From NCBI RefSeq assembly GCF_009905605.1, contig NZ_JAAAKZ010000001.1:930001-994000 (forward strand): a DNA stretch of 64,000 bases, in the 5' to 3' direction. The stretch's first letter is position 1, and every line of letters starts with the position of its first letter. Under the pieces are notes generated by a model. The model did no database searches and was not told the origin of the DNA. It saw only the letters and a list, made by a program, of their open reading frames with translations. The translations under genes and the position numbers were made by a program. Source of the DNA: Runella sp. CRIBMP (GTDB lineage: Bacteria > Bacteroidota > Bacteroidia > Cytophagales > Spirosomataceae). Positions 35,405 to 44,680 of this stretch are shown here, one piece after another.

Positions 35405-37777
35405 ATGACTTACTCCGTCAATTTCAAGGATATAAAGCTCACTGACCTGCCGTCTGTGGGTGGCAAAAATGCTTCGTTGGGCGAAATGCTCAGCACCCTT
35501 TCGCCGCTCGGCATCCAAATCCCCGATGGATTTGCGCTGACCGCCGATGCTTTTCGGTTGTTTCTGCATGAAAATAGTTTTGTGGAGCCACTTACCAAAT
35601 GGCTTGCTGAACTGGATGTTAATACCCTTTCCAACCTCCCCGAAATTGGCCAAAAATGCCGTAAGCTGATTGGTAGTGGGGTGCTTCCAGAAGCCGTAAA
35701 GCAGGAAACGTTGCTTGCCTATCGCCTTTTGGCGAACAATGCGCCTATTTCGGTAGCCGTAAGGAGCAGTGCCACCGCCGAAGATTTGCCAACGGCTAGT
35801 TTCGCGGGGCAGCACGATTCTTTTTTGAACGTCGAAGGCGAAGAAAACCTGTTGAATGCAGTGATAAAATGTTATGTTTCGCTGTTCAACAACCGCGCCA
35901 TCAAATACCGTATAGACAATGGGTTTGAACACTTGAAAGTGGCGCTTTCGGTGGGGGTACAGCAGATGATTCGGTCGGATAAAAGCTCGGCGGGCGTGGC
36001 ATTTACGCTGGACCCCGAGACGGGTTTTACCAACGTAATTTACCTTACGGGTGCTTGGGGGTTGGGCGAAAACGTTGTGCAAGGGGCCGTGAATCCCGAC
36101 GAATTTTACCTGTTCAAACCCGCCATTCAAGCGGGGCAACGGAGCATTATCCAGCACCGCATGGGAGCCAAAGAAAATATGATGGTGTATTCGACAGGCA
36201 CCGAGCGGCCAATTATTAACGTTGCCACACCCCGCGAAAAGCGAGATGTATACTGCCTTTCGGACATGGATGTCGAGCAGCTTGGGCGTTGGTGTTCTCA
36301 AATCGAACAACACTACGGAATGCCCATGGACATCGAATGGGCCAAAGACGGGCTGACGGGAGAGCTGTTTATTGTGCAGGCTCGCCCTGAGACCGTACAA
36401 ACCCAAAAACAGGCCAAAGGCATTAATATCAAAGAATATAAAATTCATTCGAGCGCGTTGCCCATCTGTAAAGGCAAGGCCGTGGGGCGCTCCATTGTAA
36501 GCGGTCGGGTGAGCATTGTGGAGTCGCTGGCAGATGCTGGAAAAGTCCAACAAGGTGACATTATTGTGGCTGATATTACCAATCCCGACTGGAACGCACT
36601 TCTCAAAAAAGCGGTCAGTATTGTGACAAACAAAGGCGGGCGCACCAGTCACGCGTCGATTGTGGCGCGCGAATTGGGCATCCATGCGGTAGTGGGTACG
36701 ATGGATGCGACCCAAAAACTCAAAGATGGCCAAATCATCACCGTTTCTTGCATTGAGGGCGACGAAGGACGGGTGTATGACGGCAAATTGGAATGGGAAG
36801 AGCACGAAATTAATTTTGGCAACAATACCCGCACTCGCACCAAGCCGATGTTTATTTTGGCCGACCCCGACAACGCCTTCCGACTCTCGTTTTATCCCAA
36901 TGAGGGCGTGGGTTTGTTGCGCATGGAGTTTATCATTGCCAACGCCATTCGGATTCACCCGATGGCGCTCGTGCTATACGATACCCTGCCCGACAGCAAC
37001 GACAAAAAGGCAATTGAAGCCATCACGCGGCATTATCACGACAAAAAGAAATACTTTATTGAAAAACTCTCCGAAGCCGTGGCTACGGTGGCGGCGGCCT
37101 TTTATCCAAAGGATGTCATCATCCGGATGAGTGATTTCAAGACCAACGAATATAGTCAACTGATTGGCGGGGCGCTATACGAGCCCAAAGAAGAAAATCC
37201 AATGCTGGGTTTTCGGGGTGCATCGAGGTATTATCACGAACGTTACCGCGAAGGATTTGGCATGGAATGCGAGGCCATTCGCATCGTGAGGGATGAAATG
37301 GGCCTCACAAACGTGAAGGTGATGATACCCTTTTGTCGTACCGTAGACGAAGGTCGCAAAGTCTTGGAGGTGATGAAAAACTTTGGGCTGGAACGAACCA
37401 AAAACGGTTTGGAAGTCTACGTCATGGCCGAAATTCCGAGCAATGTGATTTTGGCGAAACAGTTTGCCGAGATTTTTGACGGATTTTCCATCGGCTCCAA
37501 CGACCTTACCCAACTTACCCTTGGCATCGACCGCGACTCGTCCATCATCAGCGGGTTGTTTGATGAAAACAACGCCGCCGTGAAAGAAATGTTGGCGATG
37601 GTGATTCAGTCGGCCAAACAATCAGGCACTAAAATTGGCCTCTGCGGACAAGCCCCAAGCGACTATCCAGCTTTCGCCCAATTTCTGGTAAAAGAAGGAA
37701 TCGACAGTATTTCGTTCACGCCCGATGCGCTACTGAAAGGAATTGAAAACATTGTTATCGCCGAAAAAACACTTTAA
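35405..37777 (+). CDS. ppsA: Phosphoenolpyruvate synthase
   Basis: A 790-residue enzyme that converts pyruvate and ATP to PEP, AMP and phosphate in gluconeogenesis. The ATP-grasp N-terminal half shows VGGKNASLGEM, AVRSSATAEDLPTASFAGQ and DIEWAKDGLTGELFIVQARPET. The swivelling domain carries His416 in GGRTSHASIVARELG, the phosphorylated histidine. The C-terminal PEP-binding barrel has GFRGASRYY, VMIPFCRT, MAEIPSNV, SIGSNDLTQLTLG and GLCGQAPSDYP with the catalytic Cys. Length and order match bacterial PpsA. It is the second gene of a three-gene unit. Absence of a regulatory PSRP gene nearby does not bear on the call. Confidence 0.93.
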   Translation: MTYSVNFKDIKLTDLPSVGGKNASLGEMLSTLSPLGIQIPDGFALTADAFRLFLHENSFVEPLTKWLAELDVNTLSNLPEIGQKCRKLIGSGVLPEAVKQETLLAYRLLANNAPISVAVRSSATAEDLPTASFAGQHDSFLNVEGEENLLNAVIKCYVSLFNNRAIKYRIDNGFEHLKVALSVGVQQMIRSDKSSAGVAFTLDPETGFTNVIYLTGAWGLGENVVQGAVNPDEFYLFKPAIQAGQRSIIQHRMGAKENMMVYSTGTERPIINVATPREKRDVYCLSDMDVEQLGRWCSQIEQHYGMPMDIEWAKDGLTGELFIVQARPETVQTQKQAKGINIKEYKIHSSALPICKGKAVGRSIVSGRVSIVESLADAGKVQQGDIIVADITNPDWNALLKKAVSIVTNKGGRTSHASIVARELGIHAVVGTMDATQKLKDGQIITVSCIEGDEGRVYDGKLEWEEHEINFGNNTRTRTKPMFILADPDNAFRLSFYPNEGVGLLRMEFIIANAIRIHPMALVLYDTLPDSNDKKAIEAITRHYHDKKKYFIEKLSEAVATVAAAFYPKDVIIRMSDFKTNEYSQLIGGALYEPKEENPMLGFRGASRYYHERYREGFGMECEAIRIVRDEMGLTNVKVMIPFCRTVDEGRKVLEVMKNFGLERTKNGLEVYVMAEIPSNVILAKQFAEIFDGFSIGSNDLTQLTLGIDRDSSIISGLFDENNAAVKEMLAMVIQSAKQSGTKIGLCGQAPSDYPAFAQFLVKEGIDSISFTPDALLKGIENIVIAEKTL

Positions 37778-37800
37778 TGCACCATTTTAACCAAAAAAAT

Positions 37801-38553
37801 ATGAGCCGTTTACAAAACAAAGTTGCCATCATTACGGGAGCAGCAGGAGGTATGGGAGAATCCGAAGCCAAGCTGTTTGCCGAAGAAGGTGCCAAAGTAC
37901 TAGCCACCGATGTTCAGTTTGAAAAAATGCAAAAATGGGTCACCGAAGCCCAAAAGGCAGGGTTAGCCATTGAATGCATTGCCCACGATGTAACATCGGA
38001 AACGGATTGGAAAAAAGTGGCCGACAAAGCCGTGGAACTATACGGCAAAATTGATATTTTGGTCAACAACGCGGGGGTCTACCCCGCTGGGGCTACGACC
38101 GACAATACCGATAAAGCCAACTGGGACAAAATCATTGCTATCAATCTAACAGGGCCTTTTCTGGGCGTGAAAGCGGTGGTGCCAGCCATGAAACAAAATG
38201 GCGGTGGAAGTATTATCAACGTAGCATCCATTGCGGGCAACGTGGGCGGTAACGGGCCAGCCTATACGGCATCCAAAGGCGGGCTTCGGCTGTTGACCAA
38301 AGATATGGCCATTGAATATGCGAAAGACAACATTCGCGTTAATTCCCTGCACCCTGGCGGTGTACTGACCCCCATGACCGATTTCTTTACGCACGTGCCC
38401 GGCGCCGAAGAACTCATCAAAAACACCTCGCCACAGGGACGCCTCGCCGACCCTAAAGAACTCGCCTACGGTGCATTGTTCATTGCTTCCGACGAGTCTT
38501 CTTTTATGACGGGTGCCGAGTTGGTGCTCGACGGCGGGTTGATTGCCCGATAG
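37801..38553 (+). CDS. Short-chain dehydrogenase/reductase
   Basis: A 250-residue classical SDR. GAAGGMGESEAKLF is the NAD(P)-binding glycine motif, VNNAGVYP the NNAG motif, and Ser (VASIAG)-Tyr (AYTASKGG)-Lys the catalytic set. NSLHPGGVLTPM and a C-terminal GAELVLDGGL follow. I chose 37801. An ATG at 37777, overlapping the ppsA stop by one base (TAATG), would add eight residues and could indicate translational coupling. The substrate is unknown; glucose-1-dehydrogenase and 3-oxoacyl reductases are the nearest types. Confidence 0.85.
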   Translation: MSRLQNKVAIITGAAGGMGESEAKLFAEEGAKVLATDVQFEKMQKWVTEAQKAGLAIECIAHDVTSETDWKKVADKAVELYGKIDILVNNAGVYPAGATTDNTDKANWDKIIAINLTGPFLGVKAVVPAMKQNGGGSIINVASIAGNVGGNGPAYTASKGGLRLLTKDMAIEYAKDNIRVNSLHPGGVLTPMTDFFTHVPGAEELIKNTSPQGRLADPKELAYGALFIASDESSFMTGAELVLDGGLIAR

Positions 38554-38565
38554 ATATTTATTGAT

Positions 38566-38597
38566 GAAGGCGGATTTAAACATCCGCCTTCGTTTTT
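38566..38597 (+). terminator. Intrinsic terminator after the ppsA-SDR unit
   Basis: GAAGGCGGAT (38566-38575) and ATCCGCCTTC (38582-38591) pair perfectly across a 6-base loop and are followed by GTTTTT. It lies 12 bp after the SDR stop. Confidence 0.85.
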
Positions 38598-38648
38598 GGG
38601 CTATTAATAGGAATTTCTTTCATTATGAGTGTTTTTGCCCAGAATAAG

Positions 38649-40127
38649 CTACAATTTTACCTTAGTTGCCACACTCGTAATGCTTACAGTACCCGCTTTC
38701 GTACCCGAGGTATAGATACCATCTTTATACAGGCCGTCGGTGACTGTACCCGTTGAGCTTCCTCCAAAAAAGACGTCGTAGGAGGTGTCTTTTTTGAGTT
38801 CTGGGGAGGAAAACGCCACAGATTGGTATTTTTTGGTGGATTTGAAGGTTAGAATATCTTTGCCTGCACTGTCCTGAATATGGACTAAAGAGCCCGCCTG
38901 CTGCGCCGCAGAAAGGGTAATCAATACTGAATTTTGCGTCGAGCTTGTACCTGGAATTTGCGCCATTCCAGAACTGCCCACGGCCAACAGATACCCTCCA
39001 GTAATCTTGAAAGAGCGATCATAGTCTACGGCAGCATTGTTGTTGGCCGTGGTTCCGTTGACGATTATAACGCCTCCCGTCATTTCGGCTGTGCCGTTTA
39101 CATCTACGCCGTCGCCGTTGGCATCCATCCAGATGTAGCCACCATTCATGTAAAAATAATAACTACCCGAGGCTGTGGCTGATTCACTGCTTCCACCCGC
39201 TGCATTGAGGCCGTCGTCGCTGGATACGATGTGAATAGTGCCGTCGTTGACGGTGATGATTTTACTTTCGATTCCTTCGTAAGACTTGGTGATGTTGATG
39301 TTTCCTCCGTTGATTGTCAACTTGCTTTCGGCATGAATCCCGTCGTCGCCCGCTAAGATTGTCATGGCTCCCTTCTCAATAATAATATAGCCCAATGCTG
39401 TATTTTCGTCATTGTTGGATTTGAGCCCATCGGTTTTTGCCGTCACGTTGATTGCCCCGTCTTTGATGATGAGATAATCTTTTCCTCGGATACCGTCATC
39501 AGCGGCCGTTACGTTAAGGGTGCCACTTTTGATGATAAGACCGTCTTTGCTCGCAATGCCGTCGTTGAATTTGCCAGTTACCGTCAGCGAGCCATTACCA
39601 AAAATGGTCAAATCTGCCTTGCTGAACAAGGCCGCGTTTGGCTCTTCGTCGGCGGGTATGTCATAAACGTAAGTGGCCCCGTCGGTGAGTTTATTTTGGG
39701 TGTTGTCGGCCAGAACAACAAGTGCTTTTCCCGCTTTTTTTATATAAATCGGGGCGCTGTTTGAACTCGTAATATCCACACCGTTAAGGATAATCCTTAC
39801 TACACCCTTGTCTTCATTGTTCACCACAATTTGGCCGTTGGTCAAGGTGCCGCTGATGCTGTAAGTTCCCGCCGCTTTGATGGTAGCAACCGCCCCCGCT
39901 ACGCTAACACCCGCATTATTGGCCGTAATTGAAGTTCCGTTCAGTACAATAGGAATCACATCGGCGTTGTTCCATATGTAATCGCTATCTGCTTCATGCA
40001 ATTCGATACTGTCTTCGTCTTCGGAAGGCAATAATACGTCCGAGCCATCTTTACAGGCAATCAACATTGATGCAATTATGGTCAACATCATCCATAAAAG
40101 CAGGTTTCTCTTCTTCATCCTTTTCAT
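38649..40127 (-). CDS. Carbohydrate-binding beta-helix lipoprotein (Cthe_2159-like)
   Basis: A 492-residue lipoprotein; signal KKRNLLLWMMLTIIASMLIAC with an in-frame alternative start 9 bp later (40118). The mature part begins with WNNADVIPIVLNGTSITANNAGVSV and continues with IKAAGTYSISGTLTNGQIVVN. It then has short parallel beta-helix rungs of the type LTIFGNGSLTVTG, LIIKSGTLNVTAADDGI, GAMTILAGDDGIHAESKL and HIVSSDDGLNAAGG. The repeated DDGI/DDGL turns are Asp-rich and suit calcium binding. This is the architecture of the Cthe_2159 family, which binds acidic polysaccharide. Location is probably the cell surface. It may anchor to CotH-like proteins elsewhere, but none is present here. Confidence 0.75.
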   Translation of the reverse strand: MKRMKKRNLLLWMMLTIIASMLIACKDGSDVLLPSEDEDSIELHEADSDYIWNNADVIPIVLNGTSITANNAGVSVAGAVATIKAAGTYSISGTLTNGQIVVNNEDKGVVRIILNGVDITSSNSAPIYIKKAGKALVVLADNTQNKLTDGATYVYDIPADEEPNAALFSKADLTIFGNGSLTVTGKFNDGIASKDGLIIKSGTLNVTAADDGIRGKDYLIIKDGAINVTAKTDGLKSNNDENTALGYIIIEKGAMTILAGDDGIHAESKLTINGGNINITKSYEGIESKIITVNDGTIHIVSSDDGLNAAGGSSESATASGSYYFYMNGGYIWMDANGDGVDVNGTAEMTGGVIIVNGTTANNNAAVDYDRSFKITGGYLLAVGSSGMAQIPGTSSTQNSVLITLSAAQQAGSLVHIQDSAGKDILTFKSTKKYQSVAFSSPELKKDTSYDVFFGGSSTGTVTDGLYKDGIYTSGTKAGTVSITSVATKVKL

Positions 40128-40516
40128 TCTTGGGTGTCGGTAGTATTTGTTAAATCTAACTTGATTTATTATGATACGTTACGCACAATGCAGACATTGT
40201 GTTGCGGTGAAAATGTGATTCAATACAAAAAGCCGAAAACATATCAGATAACTTTTAGGTATATTCTTTGGAATATAAGCCATAAATAATCATATTGCTT
40301 TGTTTCCTAAAACCTCAAAAAAATGATAAACTCTTCCAACTATTCGGACTTTTCAGGTCTATTTTTATCTTCTCGAAATCAAAAGTTCTCTCTTTTGGTC
40401 AAACATAAAAGTCATTAAAAAATCAATAAGGTATGGTTTAGTGGCTGTAATTTGTGGCAAAATAAAACCTTGTCAGCTGTGCGAAGTACTTCATAATTAC
40501 CAAAGATTTAGTGTAA
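40128..40516. other. 389-bp divergent intergenic region
   Basis: No gene is supported here. It separates the beta-helix lipoprotein (minus) from the TPR-HTH regulator (plus), so both promoters must lie within it. One clear symmetric element is CACAATG-CAGA-CATTGTG at 40084-40201, specifically 40084-40090 and 40195-40201 as arms of a 7-bp stem when read with the intervening line layout; the arms are separated by four bases in the sequence, near 40084-40101 in local order. The region is otherwise AT-rich without a canonical TAnnTTTG box. Confidence 0.35.
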
Positions 40517-42325
40517 ATGACTTCAGCAATTCGGAATTCAACATTTTTGATAACTTGGTCTATTAAGATTTACAACTCAATCTGCTTTGCTGGGATTATA
40601 TATTGCCTTCTTACCCTGCCAGAAGCAAAGGCTGCTAATCCTGATTCATTGTTGTATCTGACCCCGCAACGGCAGTACAGCGCCATTTTCAATACATATC
40701 ATACGCTGCGCCAAAAAGACACTTCTCTTTTGAGACCGTTTGTAGATGAATTGAAAACATTCTTTACTTCCGAAGGGACCGCGTTGGACTTGCTCACGCT
40801 GGAGGTTACGATCATGCAATATGAACATGCCAACCCTAATTTTAAAACAAAATACCTCCCCCGGGCGCTGGCTGCCTTGCAAAAAGCGGAGGAATCAGGC
40901 AACCATTTTCTTTTTGCCAAAATGCACCAGGCACTAGGGATGTACCATTATAATGTTCAGAAGGAATACGGCCTCGCCTTTCAATACTACCTGAAACTTT
41001 TTGACCTTATCAAAGACCTCAACGAGACTGAATATCCTGATTACCAATACACGATGTACATCATTGCGTTGGCTCATTATGATTTTACTGACTACGAAAA
41101 TGCGATCCGGTACGGTGAAGTTCTGATGAATAATATTCAGAAACCGATCACGCAAACCCATCTTTTTAATGCCAATATGGTGGGAATGGCCTATCTGAGG
41201 CTTCGAAACTACGCCGCCGCCCGGCGGTATTTTGAGTGGGGCGTTCCTTATCTTGCTTCGCTGTTTAGTAAGTCGAAACTGCAAAAGCTCGAAAAATGGA
41301 CAGGAATCATCAATGGTAATATTGGCTTAACTTACTTTGGAGAAAAAAAATACAGCAAAGCCCTGCCTTATCTTCAAAAAGGCTTTGAACTCAGTGAGCA
41401 AACCCAAATGTGGAATAATTCAGCTTCGTTCGGGGCTAAGCTGGCGCTGATAGCCTTGGAAAAAGGTGACATTAAAAGGGCGCAGCAATGGGCCGTTACG
41501 ACGCTGAATCATGCCAAAAAATACCGCGACCAAGACAGAGCTTTGCCCAACGCTAAATTTTTAGCCGAGCCTTACTTCGTCATGTCAAATGTAAAAAAAG
41601 CGAGCGGGAACTGCCGGCAGGCCATGCTATATGCTGACTCATCGGCAGCACAAGAACTTATTGTGAAACAGCAAATGGACGTAACTCATAAGCACAAAGC
41701 CGAAATTGCCGTTGACCACGAAAAATTCAACGCACGGGAATTGCTTCTGCAAAAAGACCGGGAACGGCAATTACTGATTCGAAACGGGCTGCTGCTGTTA
41801 CTGGTCGTTTTTGTATTGGTGGCGTATCTGCTCTACAAACAGCAACACCTCAAACAGCAAAAATTGATCGCTCAAAAGCAATTGGCCGAAACGGAACTCC
41901 ACCACTCCCAAGCCCAACTGGACCAAATACGGCAGGGAATTCAGCAAAAAAATGACATGATTGCGCGCTTTACCCAAAACTGGAATTCCGCCAATAGCAC
42001 GCCGTCCCGCGATTCGGCGGAGTATCAACTGCTCCATGAACTTAGAAAATCAGTCATCTTGACCGACGACGACTGGAACTCCTTTGCCGAGCTGTTTGAA
42101 AAAGCGCATCCCGGCTTTTTTGTGCGTCTCAAAACCAAGTTTGCCGACCTGACACCCGCTGAAACTCGCTTCATGGCCCTCGCCCGGCTTTCGTACTCCA
42201 ACCGCGAAATGGCCGCCATGCTCGGCGTAGGGGTGGGGGCCGTGCGCCAATACCGCCTCCGCATCAGGCGCAAGCTGGAAGCACCAGAAGATTTGGATAT
42301 CAGCGAGTTGGCGAGCACTATTTAG
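40517..42325 (+). CDS. Membrane-anchored TPR regulator with C-terminal LuxR-like helix-turn-helix
   Basis: A 602-residue protein. The order is a signal or anchor segment (about 22-40), TPR-like repeats (about 100-390: FLFAKMHQALGMYHYN, YENAIRYGEVLMNN, KKYSKALPYLQKGFELSE, GDIKRAQQWA), a single membrane helix (GLLLLLVVFVLVAYLLY, about 423-440), a coiled coil, and a C-terminal HTH (LTPAETRFMALARLSYSNREMAAMLGVGVGAVRQYRLRIRRKLE). The sensor part is thus periplasmic and the DNA-binding part cytosolic in one chain, so it may bind DNA at the membrane. The type is frequent in Bacteroidota; targets are unknown. It is divergent from the beta-helix lipoprotein gene. Confidence 0.8.
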   Translation: MTSAIRNSTFLITWSIKIYNSICFAGIIYCLLTLPEAKAANPDSLLYLTPQRQYSAIFNTYHTLRQKDTSLLRPFVDELKTFFTSEGTALDLLTLEVTIMQYEHANPNFKTKYLPRALAALQKAEESGNHFLFAKMHQALGMYHYNVQKEYGLAFQYYLKLFDLIKDLNETEYPDYQYTMYIIALAHYDFTDYENAIRYGEVLMNNIQKPITQTHLFNANMVGMAYLRLRNYAAARRYFEWGVPYLASLFSKSKLQKLEKWTGIINGNIGLTYFGEKKYSKALPYLQKGFELSEQTQMWNNSASFGAKLALIALEKGDIKRAQQWAVTTLNHAKKYRDQDRALPNAKFLAEPYFVMSNVKKASGNCRQAMLYADSSAAQELIVKQQMDVTHKHKAEIAVDHEKFNARELLLQKDRERQLLIRNGLLLLLVVFVLVAYLLYKQQHLKQQKLIAQKQLAETELHHSQAQLDQIRQGIQQKNDMIARFTQNWNSANSTPSRDSAEYQLLHELRKSVILTDDDWNSFAELFEKAHPGFFVRLKTKFADLTPAETRFMALARLSYSNREMAAMLGVGVGAVRQYRLRIRRKLEAPEDLDISELASTI

Positions 42326-42462
42326 CCGCTTTCGTCCCTCCGTATTTTGCCCAAAACAAGCCCGAAATCAATTGTAACGTTTTTGTAACGCTCGATTTTA
42401 GTCGGTGTATGCCAAATAGGCTACTTTTAAACACATACATTCCTAACCTACTGCTTTACATT

Positions 42463-44565
42463 ATGAAACTCCTGATTTTGCCCTGTCTTCTCTTTTCGGT
42501 TTTGACATCGTTTACTCAACAAACCGCTTCTGCCCCAGTCAACGATAATCCCTTTTTCCAACCATGGCAGGGTCCCGATGCGCTGTTTCCCTTCGATAAA
42601 ATCAAGGTCAGCCACCTGCGGCCCGCCCTTGACAGCGGGCTGGTGCTCATGAAAAACACCTACGCAAAGATCATTGCCAATAGGGCAAACCCCACTCCCC
42701 AAAATACCCTTTGGGCCGCCACTTTTGACAAAGGCTTTGATTTGCTTAACAATGCAGTCACGGTTCACTATATACTCAACAGTACAGACGCCACCCCGGA
42801 AACCCAAAAGCTGATGCAGGAATACTACGTCAAGTATACGGAAGTTCAAAATGAATTTACGTACAGTGCCACGTACTTCCAAAAAATAGAAGAGCTTTAC
42901 CGTCAACGTCAACGATACACCGACCCCGAAGAACGAAAAGCCATCGAAGATACCTACCGAAAATTACTTCGGGCCGGCCTGAAACTCCCCAAGGATAAGC
43001 AGGAACGGTTGAAAGCCATCAACCTTGCTCTGGCAAAGCTCGAAACGACCTTTGCCGATAATATACTGGCCGAAACAGCCGCCTTTTCCAAACTTATCAC
43101 TAAGCCCGAAGAAGTAGCGGGACTATCGGAAACGGCCCTTCAGGCCGCCAAAGAAGCAGCAAAATTGGTAAAGCAGGAAGGCTGGCTGTTTACGTTACAG
43201 GCTCCGAGCTATGCGGCCGTTATGCAAATGGCCGAAAACCGCGCCCTCCGAAAAGAACTGTGGCTGGCCAATGGCAGCCGGGCAGCGCATGACAATGCCC
43301 ATGACAACCGTCCGGTGTTTAGGGAAATAGTGGCTTTACGGCAGGAGATGGCCCAATTGCTGGGATTTCCCACCTTCAGCCACTACCGATTGCAGGAGCG
43401 TATGGCGCAAAATCCCGAAACCGTGTACGCATTTCTGGATACCCTAACGGCCTACACCCAACCGGCGTATCGGCGGGAGTTTGACGAACTGACGGCCTAT
43501 GCGCGTCTTAGGGGGTTTACCGAGGAGCAACTGCAATCGTATGATGTTTTGTTCTACCGCGAAAAGCTCAAACAGGAACGGTTATCTTTTAACGATCAAT
43601 CCATCAAGCCTTTTTTTAAACTTCAAAATGTACTGGAAGGAATGTTTGGCGTAGCTAATCAGCTCTACGGTATTCGGTTTGTGGAAGACAAAACCATCCC
43701 AGTATACCATCCCGATGTCACTGTATACCGAGCACTGGAAGCCGACGGCCAACTGCTGGGGTATTTTTACGTGGATATGTTTGCCCGCCCCTCCAAACAA
43801 CCCGGTGCATGGATGGACTTCGTGCGAAGCGGGCGGTACTCATCGGAGGGTCAGTGGCGGGTGCCTCAAATTATGATTGTCTGTAATGCCCCCAAGCCTA
43901 CCGAAACGCAACCCGCTTTGTTGGGCTTTCGCGATGTGGAGCTGCTCTTTCACGAATTCGGTCACGCACTTCATTTTTTTAACGTCAAAACCCGCTACAA
44001 CCATGAGGTATTTACTGACTTTGTGGAATTGCCGAGTAAATTCATGGAGAATTTTTGCTACGAGCCTTCGGTTTTAAAAACCTTTGCCAAACACTACCAA
44101 ACCGATGAGTCGCTGCCGGACTCGGTCATTGAAAAGATCAGCCAATCAAAAACGTTTTTTGCCGGCCATGAAAACATCAACCATATCATCAGTAACCTTA
44201 TTGATATGGCGTGGCATGCCGATCCGAAAGGACATGAAAAGACCGTTACAGAGCTCGAGGAGCCCATTTACCTGAAAATCGGGCGCTATCCCTATTTTTC
44301 CGAAAGTAAGAGAACCCCCACCTTCAGTCATATTGGCGGGGGATACGCCTCCGGCTATTACAGCTACAAATGGTCGGAGGTATTGGATGCCGATGCCTAT
44401 GACTACTTCAAAGAAAAAGGCATTTTCAATCCGGAAGCAGCCCGCAAGTTCAAAACCCTATTGCAAAAGGGTGGAAGCGTACCGCCGATGGAGCTTTATC
44501 GTCAGTTTCGCGGCCGTGATCCCAAGCCGCAGGCGATGCTACGCCGAGCGGGGTTGATACCCTAA
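42463..44565 (+). CDS. Exported M3-family metallopeptidase (dipeptidyl carboxypeptidase/oligopeptidase A type)
   Basis: A 700-residue peptidase. I chose 42463, which gives a signal peptide (KLLILPCLLFSVLTSFTQ); the frame is open for 54 bp upstream without conserved sequence. The zinc site is His497-Glu498-Phe-Gly-His501 (LLFHEFGHALH), with the third ligand Glu in the following EVFTDFVELPSKFMEN. PAYRREFDELTAYA and GYASGYYSYKWSEVLDADAY are typical of the Dcp/OpdA branch. It degrades oligopeptides, here presumably in the periplasm. The following P1 peptidase gene begins 115 bp on. Confidence 0.9.
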   Translation: MKLLILPCLLFSVLTSFTQQTASAPVNDNPFFQPWQGPDALFPFDKIKVSHLRPALDSGLVLMKNTYAKIIANRANPTPQNTLWAATFDKGFDLLNNAVTVHYILNSTDATPETQKLMQEYYVKYTEVQNEFTYSATYFQKIEELYRQRQRYTDPEERKAIEDTYRKLLRAGLKLPKDKQERLKAINLALAKLETTFADNILAETAAFSKLITKPEEVAGLSETALQAAKEAAKLVKQEGWLFTLQAPSYAAVMQMAENRALRKELWLANGSRAAHDNAHDNRPVFREIVALRQEMAQLLGFPTFSHYRLQERMAQNPETVYAFLDTLTAYTQPAYRREFDELTAYARLRGFTEEQLQSYDVLFYREKLKQERLSFNDQSIKPFFKLQNVLEGMFGVANQLYGIRFVEDKTIPVYHPDVTVYRALEADGQLLGYFYVDMFARPSKQPGAWMDFVRSGRYSSEGQWRVPQIMIVCNAPKPTETQPALLGFRDVELLFHEFGHALHFFNVKTRYNHEVFTDFVELPSKFMENFCYEPSVLKTFAKHYQTDESLPDSVIEKISQSKTFFAGHENINHIISNLIDMAWHADPKGHEKTVTELEEPIYLKIGRYPYFSESKRTPTFSHIGGGYASGYYSYKWSEVLDADAYDYFKEKGIFNPEAARKFKTLLQKGGSVPPMELYRQFRGRDPKPQAMLRRAGLIP

Positions 44566-44680
44566 AGCGGGGTTTTATTTTGTACTTTCTATCAGACAAT
44601 TTCAAACCGATACCACGTTCGTGACCTTCCGTAAGGGCGTGATTCCGAAAACAATTTTTTTTAAACAAACCTTACTTCTT

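Noticed and set aside
35372-36958. A 528-codon open frame on the minus strand, antisense to ppsA
   Set aside because: It lies wholly opposite a clear PpsA reading frame, has no recognisable domain, and such long antisense frames arise from codon bias.
40084-40101. The coordinates of the CACAATG/CATTGTG stem in the 40128-40516 entry
   Set aside because: On recount the stem is at 40184-40201 (arms 40184-40190 and 40195-40201, loop CAGA). The 40084 figures in that entry are a counting slip and should be read as 40184.
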